Positions 1-8,234 of a stretch of 64,000 nucleotides of DNA are shown in pieces. The notes beneath the pieces were generated by a model. The model ran no database searches. It worked only from the letters and a program-made list of their open reading frames with translations, and was not told the DNA's origin. Each line of letters begins with the position of its first letter. The first letter of the stretch is position 1. A program made the position numbers and the translations under genes. This DNA is from Micromonospora sp. WMMD980. GTDB lineage: Bacteria; Actinomycetota; Actinomycetes; Mycobacteriales; Micromonosporaceae. The stretch is from contig NZ_JARUBE010000003.1 in the NCBI RefSeq assembly GCF_029626035.1, forward strand, positions 3,410,001-3,474,000, read 5' to 3'.

Positions 1-3000
1 GCAGGTGGATCAGCTCGCCCCGGTAGTGCAGTTCCCCGGCGAACAGCCGGGACCGCCCGGAACGCAGGCCGGCGTCGAGGATCTCCAGCGCGGTCGCGGT
101 CGGTAGGGCCCGGAACATGGTGTCGCCGCTGGTGCCGTGGTCGACGGCCATGCCGATCTCCTTCCACGCGACCCAGTCCAGGGCGAGCACGTGGGTCGGC
201 CCGCCGGCCCGCGCCCGGGCGACGTTGTCCAGGTAGTAGTTGGCCGCCGCGTAGTCGGCCTGGCCGGGGGCGGGGAACACCGAGGCCACCGACGAGAAGT
301 GCACGACGAAGTCCGGCGGGTCGTCGCGGGTCGACTCCTCCAGGTGGAACGCGGCGTGCAGCTTCGCCCGGACCACGGCGTCGAAGTCGGCCGGCTCGCG
401 GAACATGACGGTGCTGCCGCCGGGCAGCCCGGCGGCGTGCACGACGCCGTCGACGCGGCCGAACTCGGCGCGCACACCGGCCAGCGCGCCGGCCAGGGCG
501 GCCGGGTCGCCGGCGTCGGCGGCCACCACCCGCACCTGGGCGCCGAGGTCCGCCAGCTCCCGGACCGCCCGGATCCGGGCCGCCCGGGCGTCGCCACCGG
601 GCGCGGCGAGCAGGTCCGGCCACTGCGCGCGCGGCGGCAGCCCGGAGCGGCTGAGCAGCACCAGGTTCACCCCGGGTTGCCGGGCGGCGAAGGACCGGGC
701 GACGGCCAGGCCGAGCGCGCCGGTGCCGCCGGTGACCAGGTAGGTGCCGCCCGGCTTCAGGTAGACCTGCGGCCCGTCGGTGTCGACCTGCGGCACCTCC
801 ACGAAGACCTCGTGCAGGCGCCGGTCGGCGCGGAGCAGGAACACCCCGCGTTCCGGGGAGAGGATCTCCGCCCGGACCGCGTCGGCCGGCGCCGCCGCGT
901 CGACGTCCAGGTGGGTGACCCCGAGGTACGGGTATTCGCGACCGACGACCTTGCCGAAGCCGACGAGCGCCCCGTTCTCCACCACCACGTCGGGTTCGCC
1001 GTCGTTTGCGCACACCGCGCGGCGGGTGAGCACGGTCAGCTCCAGCTTCGCGCCGGCGGCCATCAGCGCCCGGGTGAGGTGGAAGAGGCTGCCCAGGTTC
1101 TTGGCGGTGCGCCGGTCCAGTTCGCCGCCGTCGCGGGCGGGCGTGGCGTCGAAGCCGAGCGCGTGCACCAGGTGCGTGATCCCGGCCGCGCCGACCAGGT
1201 CGGCGATCTCGGCGTGGGAGTCGGCCGAGCGGGCGTCGAAGGGCGCGCCGTCGGGGCGTACCGGCTCGCCCAGGCGCAGCACGCGCAGGTCGGCCAGGCC
1301 GGTCGCGGCGAGCAGCGCCCCGGCGTCGGTGTCCGGGTCGACCAGGGCCAGCACACGGGCCCCGGCCACCGGGTCCGCCGGGGCGGGCGCGGGCGCGAAG
1401 ACCGTGTCGTGGGTGACCGGTTGCTCCTCGTCGGCGGTGCCGAGGGACAGTTGGTCGCGCCAGGTGTCCGGGAACTGCACCCACGCGGGGACGGTGTCGA
1501 AGACGTACCCGGGAAGGCGGACGATCCGGCGGGGGCCGGGCGACAGCCGGCGCCAGTCCACCGGCGCGCCGGCCAGATAGCGGCGGGCCTCGTCGCCGAG
1601 CGGCCCGGCCGGCGGTGGCGTCGCGCCGTCGGCCAGCGAGGCGACCAGTTGCCGGCGCAGGTCGGCGACGTCACGCACGACGAACGCGGCCCGGTGCCGG
1701 TGGCTGCTGCGCGAGACCTGGCTGGTGTGACAGATGTCGGCGATGTCGACGCCGTCGAACCCGGCGGCGTCGATGAACCGCACGTAGCTCTCGCCGAGGC
1801 GCACCAGCGACTTCAGCGTGGCCGCGCTGAGCGTGAACAGTTGGGGGCCCGCGCCGTCGGGGGCTGGTGCCGGCGGCGCGACGTACTCCTCCAGGACGAC
1901 GTGGGCGTTGGTGCCGCCGAGGCCGAAGGCGCTGACCCCGCACCGGCGCGGGCCGTCGGGCGACTCCCACGGTCGCAGGCTGGTGGAGACGTAGAGCGGC
2001 CCGGCGGCGAAGTCGAGCTTCGGGTTGGGGTTCTTGAAGTTGGCCTGCGGCGGGATCATCCGGTTGCGCAGCACCGCGATGGCCTTGATCATGCCGAGCA
2101 CGCCGGAGCCCTCGAAAAGGTGCCCCACGTTGGCCTTGACCGTGCCGACCGCGCAGAAGCCCCGATCGGTGGTGTGCCGGGCGAACGCCCGCTTCATCCC
2201 CTCGTGCTCGATCGGGTCCCCCACCCGGGTGGCGGTGCCGTGGGCCTCCAGGTAGCCCAGCGTGCGGGGGTCGACGCGGGCGTTGCGCCAGGCGGCGTCG
2301 AGCAGGTCGGCCTGCGAGTCGGAGTCGGGGTTGGTGATCCCCTCGGTGTTGCCGTCGTGGTTGACCGCGCTGCCCTTGAGCACGGCGTAGATCCGGTCGC
2401 CGTCCGCGAGCGCCTCCGCCATCCGCTTGAGGACGACGGATCCGGACCCCTCGCCGAAGCCGGTGCCGTCGGCGGCCTCGTCGAAGGTGCGGGTGACCCC
2501 GTCGGACGACTCGATGCCGATGTTCGAGTGCGGGTGCTTGACCGGGGAGAAGACGATCCGCGCGCCGCCGACCACGGCCATGTCGCAGTCGCCGGCGAGC
2601 AGCGCGTTCTTGGCCTGGTGCACCGCGACCAGGGTGGCCGAGCAGGCGGTGTCCACCACCAGGCTCGGGCCGCGCAGGTCGAGCAGGTGGGACAGCCGGT
2701 TCGCCAGCATCGCCGGAATGTTGCCGGTGATGGCCTGCTGGCCGTTGTTCGGGTCGACGCGGCAGATGTAGTCCAGGTAGGTGGATCCGGGGTTGACCGC
2801 GAACCCGACGAACACCCCGGTCCGGCTGCCGCGCAGCCGGTCGAAACCGTAGCCGGCGTCCTCCAGCGCGAGGAACATCGCGCGCATCACCATGCGGTGG
2901 TGCGGATCGGTGAGCGTGGCCTGGCGCGGGTTCATCCCGAAGACGGTGTGGTCGAAGGTGTCGACCTCGTCGAGGAAGCAGCCGTGGTGATAGTCGATGT

Positions 3001-3190
3001 CGGGGTCGGGCACCGGTTCGATGCTGGTGGCCCGCAGATAGCTGATGTACTCACGTAGCTTCTCGCGGCGGTCGGCGGGGAACGGCCGGGTGAGGCTCGC
3101 GCCCGAGCTGACGATCTGCCAGAAGCCGTCCAGGTCGGTGGCGCCGGGAACCTCGACCGAGAGGCCGACGACGGCGATGTCCGTGTCCAT
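1..3190 (-). CDS. Type I polyketide synthase, KS-KR (no integral AT), cut by the window edge
   Basis: Modular polyketide synthase that elongates an acyl chain and reduces the new beta-keto group. Translation from ATG at 3190 opens with MDTDIAVVGLSVEVPG, a ketosynthase start. Catalytic triad: Cys183 (VVDTACSA), His317 (EAHGTAT) and His357 (KANVGHLFEGSG). A linker follows, then a ketoreductase with a degenerate N-terminal half (ENGALVGFGKVVGREYP) and a catalytic half with TGGTGALG and the Ser/Tyr pair in HFSSVASVF and QADYAAANYY. No acyltransferase domain lies between KS and KR, while two free-standing acyltransferases sit just upstream. That is the trans-AT architecture. The 3' end, and any ACP or further modules, lie beyond the left edge. 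The start is 8 nt after the preceding gene, so the three genes form one operon. The product is unknown. Confidence 0.9.
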   Translation of the reverse strand, partial: MDTDIAVVGLSVEVPGATDLDGFWQIVSSGASLTRPFPADRREKLREYISYLRATSIEPVPDPDIDYHHGCFLDEVDTFDHTVFGMNPRQATLTDPHHRMVMRAMFLALEDAGYGFDRLRGSRTGVFVGFAVNPGSTYLDYICRVDPNNGQQAITGNIPAMLANRLSHLLDLRGPSLVVDTACSATLVAVHQAKNALLAGDCDMAVVGGARIVFSPVKHPHSNIGIESSDGVTRTFDEAADGTGFGEGSGSVVLKRMAEALADGDRIYAVLKGSAVNHDGNTEGITNPDSDSQADLLDAAWRNARVDPRTLGYLEAHGTATRVGDPIEHEGMKRAFARHTTDRGFCAVGTVKANVGHLFEGSGVLGMIKAIAVLRNRMIPPQANFKNPNPKLDFAAGPLYVSTSLRPWESPDGPRRCGVSAFGLGGTNAHVVLEEYVAPPAPAPDGAGPQLFTLSAATLKSLVRLGESYVRFIDAAGFDGVDIADICHTSQVSRSSHRHRAAFVVRDVADLRRQLVASLADGATPPPAGPLGDEARRYLAGAPVDWRRLSPGPRRIVRLPGYVFDTVPAWVQFPDTWRDQLSLGTADEEQPVTHDTVFAPAPAPADPVAGARVLALVDPDTDAGALLAATGLADLRVLRLGEPVRPDGAPFDARSADSHAEIADLVGAAGITHLVHALGFDATPARDGGELDRRTAKNLGSLFHLTRALMAAGAKLELTVLTRRAVCANDGEPDVVVENGALVGFGKVVGREYPYLGVTHLDVDAAAPADAVRAEILSPERGVFLLRADRRLHEVFVEVPQVDTDGPQVYLKPGGTYLVTGGTGALGLAVARSFAARQPGVNLVLLSRSGLPPRAQWPDLLAAPGGDARAARIRAVRELADLGAQVRVVAADAGDPAALAGALAGVRAEFGRVDGVVHAAGLPGGSTVMFREPADFDAVVRAKLHAAFHLEESTRDDPPDFVVHFSSVASVFPAPGQADYAAANYYLDNVARARAGGPTHVLALDWVAWKEIGMAVDHGTSGDTMFRALPTATALEILDAGLRSGRSRLFAGELHYRGELIHL

Positions 3191-3198
3191 GCGGTGAC

Positions 3199-4035
3199 TC
3201 ACCTCTCCGCGATGCGGGTCAGGAATGCGCTCAGGGTCTTGCCGTTGACCTCGTCGAACTCGGTTACACCGGCCGCGCGGAGCGTGGTGACCGCCCGCAC
3301 CCACTCCACGGGCGTCCAGAGTTGCCGGGCCAGCAGGTCGGCGGCCTGCGCCGGGTCGAGGACGTCACCGGTGACGCTGGAGACCACCGGGGTGTGCGGG
3401 GTGGCGAACGCGCAGTCGGCCAACGCGGCCCGGAACCGCTCGGCGGCCGGGGCCATCAGCGGCGTGTGGAACGGCCCGCTGACGTTGAGCGGCACGACCC
3501 GCGCGCCGGGCAGCGCGCCGATCGCCTTGGCCGCCACCGCCAGCTCGGCGCGGTCCCCGGCGATGGTGTTCTGGGTGTCGGCGTTGAGGTTGGCCAGGAA
3601 TACCCGGGGCAGGCCGGTCTCGGTCAACGCGCGCCGGACGAAGGACACCGGCAGGCCCTGGACCGCGGACATGCCTCCGCCGGTCACCTCGGCCATCAGC
3701 TCGGCCCGCCGGTCGACCAGCCGCAGCGCGGCGGCGAGATCGAGCACCCCGGCAGCGACCAGCGCGTTGTACTCGCCGAGGCTGTGCCCCGCGAAGTAGT
3801 GGTAGTGCCGCTCGCCGGTCAGCTGCCGCGCCAGCAGCGCGTTGACGAAGAAGACGGCGGGCTGGGCGTAGCGGGTGTCGCGCAGTCGCCGGTGCGGGTC
3901 GCGGGTGCACAGTTCCTCGATCGACCAGCCGAGGATCTCGTCGGCCGTCGCGGTCTCCTGCGGGTACCTGCCGAACAGGTCGGCGCCCATCCCTCTGCGC
4001 TGCACGCCCTGACCTGGGAAGAGTAGACAGTGCAC
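3199..4035 (-). CDS. Free-standing malonyl-CoA:ACP acyltransferase (trans-AT type)
   Basis: Loads malonyl units onto the carrier proteins of an AT-less polyketide synthase. About 278 aa, FabD/PedD-like: the N-terminus has LLFPGQGVQ, the nucleophile is Ser in FAGHSLGEYN, the substrate Arg lies in VDRRAELM, and the catalytic His is in SGPFHTPLM. The wording around GHSLGEYNALVAAG is typical of discrete acyltransferases in trans-AT pathways. An upstream in-frame start exists at 4098, but GTG at 4035 fits the family N-terminus and has an AAAGGA ribosome site a few bases upstream. The gene sits between the SAT-like gene (11-nt gap) and the PKS (8-nt gap), so it should supply extender units to that PKS. 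Confident in the family; malonyl specificity is inferred. Confidence 0.9.
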   Translation of the reverse strand: MHCLLFPGQGVQRRGMGADLFGRYPQETATADEILGWSIEELCTRDPHRRLRDTRYAQPAVFFVNALLARQLTGERHYHYFAGHSLGEYNALVAAGVLDLAAALRLVDRRAELMAEVTGGGMSAVQGLPVSFVRRALTETGLPRVFLANLNADTQNTIAGDRAELAVAAKAIGALPGARVVPLNVSGPFHTPLMAPAAERFRAALADCAFATPHTPVVSSVTGDVLDPAQAADLLARQLWTPVEWVRAVTTLRAAGVTEFDEVNGKTLSAFLTRIAER

Positions 4036-4046
4036 GGGGTGTCCTT

Positions 4047-5189
4047 TCAGCGTCGGATCGAGGTGAAGCGCAGCTCGCGGGCGCGGGCGCCGAGGCACTC
4101 GCGGGTGAAGCGCCGGGCTCCGGGGCCCGGGCCGCAGTCCAGCACCGTGGTGATGCCGGCGTCGGTGACGGCGTGGAGGCTGGCGGTCGCCCAGTCGACC
4201 GGGCGGACCAGCACCTGGTCGAGGAACTCGTCGACCAGGTCGGCGCCGGGGGGCAGCGTGCGGGGGGCGTCGGCCGCGTACACCGGGATCCGCAGCGCCG
4301 CGGCGGGTGGCAGCGCGCCGACGAAGTCCCGCTCGCGGCGCACCTGCTCGGCGGCCGGCGCGAGATGCGGGCTGTGGAACGGCACGGTGTTGGCGAGGAA
4401 CGTCCAGCGGACCGCGCCGTCGCGGAACACCGGCTCGTGGTGGGCCCGGAAGTGCAGCAGGTCGTCGGTGCGCCCGCTGAGCACGCCCGTCGTCGGCGTG
4501 TTGACCAGGCTCACCGAGACGGGCCGCCGGCTCTCCCGCCGGTAGCGCTCGACCAGGGTCGCGAGGTCGTCCCGGGACAGCCCGCTGACCACCGCCATCG
4601 GCGCCGGCCGCGAGCCGGACTCGCCCCCGCCCCGCGCCGGAGCGGCCACGCCGGGCGGGCCCGCCGGGTGTGGCGGCCCCGGCACGTCGGCCAGGTCGGG
4701 CGGCCCGGCGGTCACCTGGTGGGCGCGGACGAGACTGAGCGCGACCAGCCGGAGCGAGGTCTCGGCCAGCTTGAGGAAGTCGTCAGTCCGTTTCGGTCGC
4801 AGACCGGCGACGATCGCCGCCTGGAGGCCGATGCTGTGCCCGAGAACGGCGGCGACGCCGTCCAGCGCCGTCCGCCGCGGTTGCAGGTCGCACAGTTGCA
4901 TCAGGTGGACGCAGACCCCGGCGGCGACCGAGTCGTCGGTCGCCCCGGGGGGCGCGGCGCCGGGCGCGGCCAGCCAGCGCCGGAGCCGGGCCCCGGTGGG
5001 CGGCGTCGGACCGGGCGTCGGGCCGAGGTGCTCCACCAGCGCGTCGAGGGTACGGAACATGCGGTCGAGGAACGGCGCGTTCTCCGGTTCCGCGAATCGC
5101 GCACCGAGCATGGCGAGCAGATTTCCCTGGTGTCCACCTATTCCGTCGAAAAGGGCCAGTACACGCCGGGGCGAGGCGAGCGTTTCCAA
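4047..5189 (-). CDS. Discrete acyltransferase of the FAS-I/SAT (starter-unit) type
   Basis: 380-aa acyltransferase unlike its FabD-type neighbour. Nucleophile motif is VLGHSIGLQAA, as in fungal FAS beta-subunit AT and starter-unit SAT domains, instead of GHSxGE. Downstream VNTPTTGVLSGR and NTVPFHSPHLAPA resemble the SGP and PFHS stretches of those domains, supplying the catalytic His. A low-complexity proline/glycine insert (PPHPAGPPG region) splits the two halves. The start is a rare TTG at 5189: AAGGAG sits 4 nt upstream and the ATG at 5267 has no ribosome site. First gene of the operon AT2-AT1-PKS. Possible roles are loading an unusual starter acyl group or proofreading by acyl hydrolysis; the sequence cannot decide between them. 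Confidence 0.75.
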   Translation of the reverse strand: METLASPRRVLALFDGIGGHQGNLLAMLGARFAEPENAPFLDRMFRTLDALVEHLGPTPGPTPPTGARLRRWLAAPGAAPPGATDDSVAAGVCVHLMQLCDLQPRRTALDGVAAVLGHSIGLQAAIVAGLRPKRTDDFLKLAETSLRLVALSLVRAHQVTAGPPDLADVPGPPHPAGPPGVAAPARGGGESGSRPAPMAVVSGLSRDDLATLVERYRRESRRPVSVSLVNTPTTGVLSGRTDDLLHFRAHHEPVFRDGAVRWTFLANTVPFHSPHLAPAAEQVRRERDFVGALPPAAALRIPVYAADAPRTLPPGADLVDEFLDQVLVRPVDWATASLHAVTDAGITTVLDCGPGPGARRFTRECLGARARELRFTSIRR

Positions 5190-5541
5190 GGATCTCCTTG
5201 CGGATCGGGGTGTTGTCACGCAATTCGAACGTGCCCGTGACCTCAATGTTGCGGCATGAGGACCCACCTAACGTCCGATGTGGACGCTGCTTCTTCGCAG
5301 GTGGCGGGCGGGACACCGCGAACAGTATGCGAACCATCGCGCAGCGTCAATAGCGCTCCGCGCAATTCCCGAGTTTGCGCAGCTCAGTCCACTCGCGCTC
5401 GACTGCCCGCAAAAGAATTGCCAGGCAGGTACCATTTGTCCCGCTGATTGAGGTACGCGCAGCCACCCCACACGGAATTAACGCAGCTGACACCGTTCAT
5501 CAACGCGGGCATGGTGAGATGTGATCATGAGACAGGTAGAT
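5190..5541. other. Intergenic region holding the PKS-operon promoter
   Basis: About 350 nt between the first acyltransferase gene and the DUF397 terminator hairpin. It is less GC-rich than its surroundings and carries no convincing reading frame. It must hold the promoter of the left-pointing polyketide operon, but I could not fix -35/-10 boxes with confidence. Confidence 0.4.
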
Positions 5542-5583
5542 CTTGGTACGAAAGCGCCCTTGAGTGGGCCATCTCGTACCAAG
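5542..5583 (-). terminator. Hairpin terminator after DUF397 gene
   Basis: Perfect 10-bp arms CTTGGTACGA and TCGTACCAAG with an inner GCCC/GGGC pair. It lies 6 nt beyond the DUF397 stop codon. Confidence 0.65.
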
Positions 5584-5589
5584 GTCTCC

Positions 5590-5811
5590 TCAAGCCGCGG
5601 GGAGGTCGAACTCGCCGGTCTTGACGGCGTCGACGAAGGCGGTCCAGCCGGCGGCCGGGTAGACGATCGTCGCGGCCGCCCGCGCCTTGCTGTCGCGCAC
5701 CGCCACCCGGCCGGACCCGTCGAGGACGGGGCCCGCCTCGACGCAGTTCCCGCCGTTGTCAGGGCTCCTGGTGCTGACATGCCACGCGACGTCCGGCAGG
5801 GTCTCGCTCAT
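5590..5811 (-). CDS. DUF397 domain protein
   Basis: 73-aa protein with the DUF397 signature: an aromatic start (VAWHVSTRSP), the DNGGNCVEAG core, VAVRDSK, and a C-terminal WTAFVDAVKTGEF. Actinomycete genomes encode many of these, nearly always directly after an XRE-DUF5753 regulator. The pair has been described as a toxin-antitoxin-like or developmental regulatory system. The start overlaps the stop of the XRE gene by 4 nt (ATGA), so the two are translationally coupled. The partner protein is presumably the neighbouring regulator. Confidence 0.9.
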   Translation of the reverse strand: MSETLPDVAWHVSTRSPDNGGNCVEAGPVLDGSGRVAVRDSKARAAATIVYPAAGWTAFVDAVKTGEFDLPAA

Positions 5812-6680
5812 GACAGCTCCTCTGCGACCGCTGCGATCAGTCTCGCCGACTCACTCACGCTGAGTGCGGCCTCCCGGAGGCGATTGTACGCGCGGACGTA
5901 TCTCTGGGCCTTGTCCGATTCCATGAACAGCCGACCGCCCAGCGTCTCCGTGTGTGCCACGTCCGGGTACGGATACGGCATCTTGAAGAGCCAGAATGTG
6001 CCATCCAACCCGGCGTGCAGCCCGAGCGAGGGCGGGAGGACCCGAATCTCGCCTGCCGGCCGGCGGGTCGCATCGACAAGGTGCGTGAGCTGGCCCGCCA
6101 TAACTGACCGGCTCATCACCGGTCGTCTGAGTGCCGCCTCCTCGATGATCACGGCCAACCTGGTCAACGACGGTCCGTCGAGCAACCGTTGCCGATCCAT
6201 TCGGAGCTGGACCCACTTGCGGATCTGGACCTCGCTCGTGGAACTCGGTTCGGCGTTCCGGATGACCGCCTCGGCGTAATCCCTGGTCTGCAGAAGCCCG
6301 GGAATCAGCAGTGCGGCATAGGTGCAGATCTGCTCGGCCTTCGACTCCAACCACGGGAAGTCGATGAAGGACGTGTCGTAGACCGTCTGGCCGAATTCGT
6401 TCTCCCAGCGATCGACGCGCCAGGCGTCTTGGGCGAGTTGGACGAGACGGTCACGCTCCCGCTCGTCATAGACGCCGTATAGGTCCAGCAGTTCCACCAC
6501 GAGATCCCGGCGGAACGGCCACTCGGCTCGCTCGTACCGAGCCAGCGACGAGAAATCCCGCTCCAGGAATCGCGCGACGTACTTCAGGGTCAGACCTCGC
6601 CGCTCCCGCAGCTCGCGCATCTGCTGGCCGAGCCACTGCGCTCGCAACGTGCGGACGAACGCTTCTCGTCTTGCCGCCAT
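5808..6680 (-). CDS. XRE-family regulator with DUF5753 (Scr1-type)
   Basis: 290-aa cytoplasmic DNA-binding protein. An N-terminal helix-turn-helix (QQMRELRERRGLTLKYVARFL, then SSLARYERAEWPF) is followed by a DUF5753 domain, with the landmark ALLIPGLLQTRDYAEAV and the late RVLPPSLGLHAGLDGTFWLF. ATG at 6680 is chosen over the frame's earlier ATG at 6779 because GAGAGGTGA sits just upstream. An inverted repeat at 6718-6735 lies 38 nt upstream and could be its own operator. Forms an operon with the DUF397 gene. Confidence 0.88.
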   Translation of the reverse strand: MAARREAFVRTLRAQWLGQQMRELRERRGLTLKYVARFLERDFSSLARYERAEWPFRRDLVVELLDLYGVYDERERDRLVQLAQDAWRVDRWENEFGQTVYDTSFIDFPWLESKAEQICTYAALLIPGLLQTRDYAEAVIRNAEPSSTSEVQIRKWVQLRMDRQRLLDGPSLTRLAVIIEEAALRRPVMSRSVMAGQLTHLVDATRRPAGEIRVLPPSLGLHAGLDGTFWLFKMPYPYPDVAHTETLGGRLFMESDKAQRYVRAYNRLREAALSVSESARLIAAVAEELS

Positions 6681-6717
6681 GCTCACCTCTCCGGGCACCC
6701 GTTGAGAAAGGAATCCG

Positions 6718-6735
6718 TTGGTGTCGTTGCACCAA
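6718..6735. promoter_or_regulatory. Candidate XRE operator
   Basis: Inverted repeat TTGGTG-N6-CACCAA directly upstream of the XRE start. The role is inferred from position. Confidence 0.4.
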
Positions 6736-7096
6736 TCCCGAAGCCACTGGAAATGTGGTCTTCGGGTGAAGGTGATCACCGGCCCCCGGGGACGCCCGGT
6801 GCAAGCGCAGTAACCGCGGCTGTGCCACCAGCCGAGAAGGTGACGAGGGACGGCCTCGCGGGCGGCAACCGCATACCGGCTCTCGTCGGGCCTCTACCTG
6901 GAGCCGCGCCACACGCGCATTCCGGCTCCGACCGACTTGCCTGAATACCTACCACGCAGACCCGGGCGCGCGCGACCCCGACCTGCTCGACATCACCGAT
7001 TCACCGGCAGCCCGGTGCGCCGTACCCGCCGATCGAGGCTGCGGTCGCCGGGCGGGCGGCGCTGCGCGAGTGGCAGAGCGCGCACCGGCGGCAGCC
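6736..7096. other. Intergenic region with possible broken coding sequence
   Basis: About 360 nt between the XRE operator and the next right-pointing gene. The frame ending in TGA at 7098-7100 reads like protein near its end (YPPIEAAVAGRAALREWQ) but has no start codon. A second frame reads protein-like further upstream (YHADPGARDPDLLDITD). This could be a frameshifted remnant. No other feature seen. Confidence 0.3.
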
Positions 7097-7420
7097 GTGA
7101 GCCCCGATCGCGACGTGGTGTTCGCGCCGCTCCCCCGCGCCGTGGTCGAGGCGTTCGCCGAACCCGACGACGCGCCGCGCCGGCACGTCGTGCACCTGCC
7201 GATCACCGTCGTCGGGACGGACCAGGCGATGCGCTTCGCGTACACGTTGGCCCGTTCACTGGCGGCGGTCCCCGGGCTGGAGGTCGCCGGCACCACCGTC
7301 TCCGCCGAGGACGCCCAGCACGTACGACGCTGGGTCTTCTGTGACCTGGTCATGCCGGATCGCCGCCGGTGCCTGCGGGCGGCCGACCACGACGGGCCGT
7401 GCGAGCCCGACACCGGGTGA
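7097..7420 (+). CDS. Hypothetical protein with C-terminal Cys pair
   Basis: 107-aa cytoplasmic protein of unknown function. It has good actinomycete codon use, a mixed alpha/beta-looking body and a C-terminal FCDLVMPDRRRCLRAADHDGPC segment with three Cys and one His that could bind a metal. GTG at 7097 is preferred to GTG at 7070 because it overlaps the TGA of the frame ahead (GTGA). Genes of this kind are often found near XRE/DUF397 loci, but I cannot name the family. Confidence 0.6.
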   Translation: MSPDRDVVFAPLPRAVVEAFAEPDDAPRRHVVHLPITVVGTDQAMRFAYTLARSLAAVPGLEVAGTTVSAEDAQHVRRWVFCDLVMPDRRRCLRAADHDGPCEPDTG

Positions 7421-7421
7421 G

Positions 7422-8198
7422 TCAGCCGACGTCGACGACGACCAGCTCACCCACCTGCTCACCGAGTTCCCGGCGCGCCTCGGCGGGTAGGCCGGCGTCG
7501 GTGACCAGCACGTCGGCCTCGCCCAGCGGGGCGATGGTGGCGATGCCGATGGTCTCCCACTTGGTGTGGTCGGCGAGCACCACCAGGCGGCGGGCCGCGC
7601 CGATCAGCCGGCGGTTCACCGCCGCCTCCAGCAGGTTCGGGGTGGTGAAACCGGTGCGCCGGCTCATCCCGTGCACGCCGAGGAAGAGCAGGTCCACGTT
7701 GAGCGCGGCGATGGCCGCCTCGGCGACCGGACCGGTCAGCGCGTCGGACGGGGTGCGGATCCCGCCGGTCAGCACCACGGTCTGGTCGGGTCGCGGGTTC
7801 TGGTAGAGCGCGTCGGCGACCGGGATCGAGTTGGTGACCACGGTCAGCCCGCGTACCTCGGCGAGCCGGGCGGCCAACGCCGCGGTGGTGGTGCCGGCGG
7901 AGAGCGCGACGGCCATGCCCGGCTCGACGAGGCCGGCGGCCCGCTCCACGATGGCCTGTTTCTCCGCCCGCTGCCGCACCGACTTGGCGGCGAAGCCGGG
8001 TTCCTCGGTCGAGCCGGGGCCGGCAAGCGTCGCGCCGCCGTGCACCTTGTCGATCAGCCCGCGGTCGGCGAGCACCTCCAGGTCCCGCCGGATGGTCATG
8101 TCCGACACGCCGAAGCGGCTCACCAGGTGGCTGACCCGGACGCCGCCGCGCTGGCGGATCAGCTCCAGGATGGCGCTCTGCCGTTGCTGGGCGAGCAT
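7422..8198 (-). CDS. DeoR-family transcriptional regulator
   Basis: 258-aa sugar-responsive repressor. The N-terminal winged helix (LAQQRQSAILELIRQRGG, RFGVSDMTIRRDLEVLADRG, KVHGGA) is the DeoR hallmark. The C-terminal DeoRC effector domain carries SAGTTTAALA, NSIPVADAL, LTGG and LVVLADHTKWE. It lies 36 nt downstream of the GH42 beta-galactosidase on the same strand and is probably co-transcribed with it. Its operator would be expected in the 10.25-10.47 kb divergent promoter, and its effector is presumably a phosphorylated sugar or galactose derivative. Confidence 0.92.
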   Translation of the reverse strand: MLAQQRQSAILELIRQRGGVRVSHLVSRFGVSDMTIRRDLEVLADRGLIDKVHGGATLAGPGSTEEPGFAAKSVRQRAEKQAIVERAAGLVEPGMAVALSAGTTTAALAARLAEVRGLTVVTNSIPVADALYQNPRPDQTVVLTGGIRTPSDALTGPVAEAAIAALNVDLLFLGVHGMSRRTGFTTPNLLEAAVNRRLIGAARRLVVLADHTKWETIGIATIAPLGEADVLVTDAGLPAEARRELGEQVGELVVVDVG

Positions 8199-8234
8199 GG
8201 GGACCTCCTCGGCACGCGAGCGGCAGGGTACCGG

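Noticed and set aside
137..3058. Long plus-strand open frame of 973 codons
   Set aside because: It is the antisense shadow of the polyketide synthase; its composition is Gly/Arg/Val-rich with no domain, while the minus strand shows KS and KR catalytic motifs.
5268..5471. 67-codon minus-strand frame upstream of the acyltransferase gene
   Set aside because: Irregular composition, no ribosome site and no protein-like pattern; treated as promoter region.
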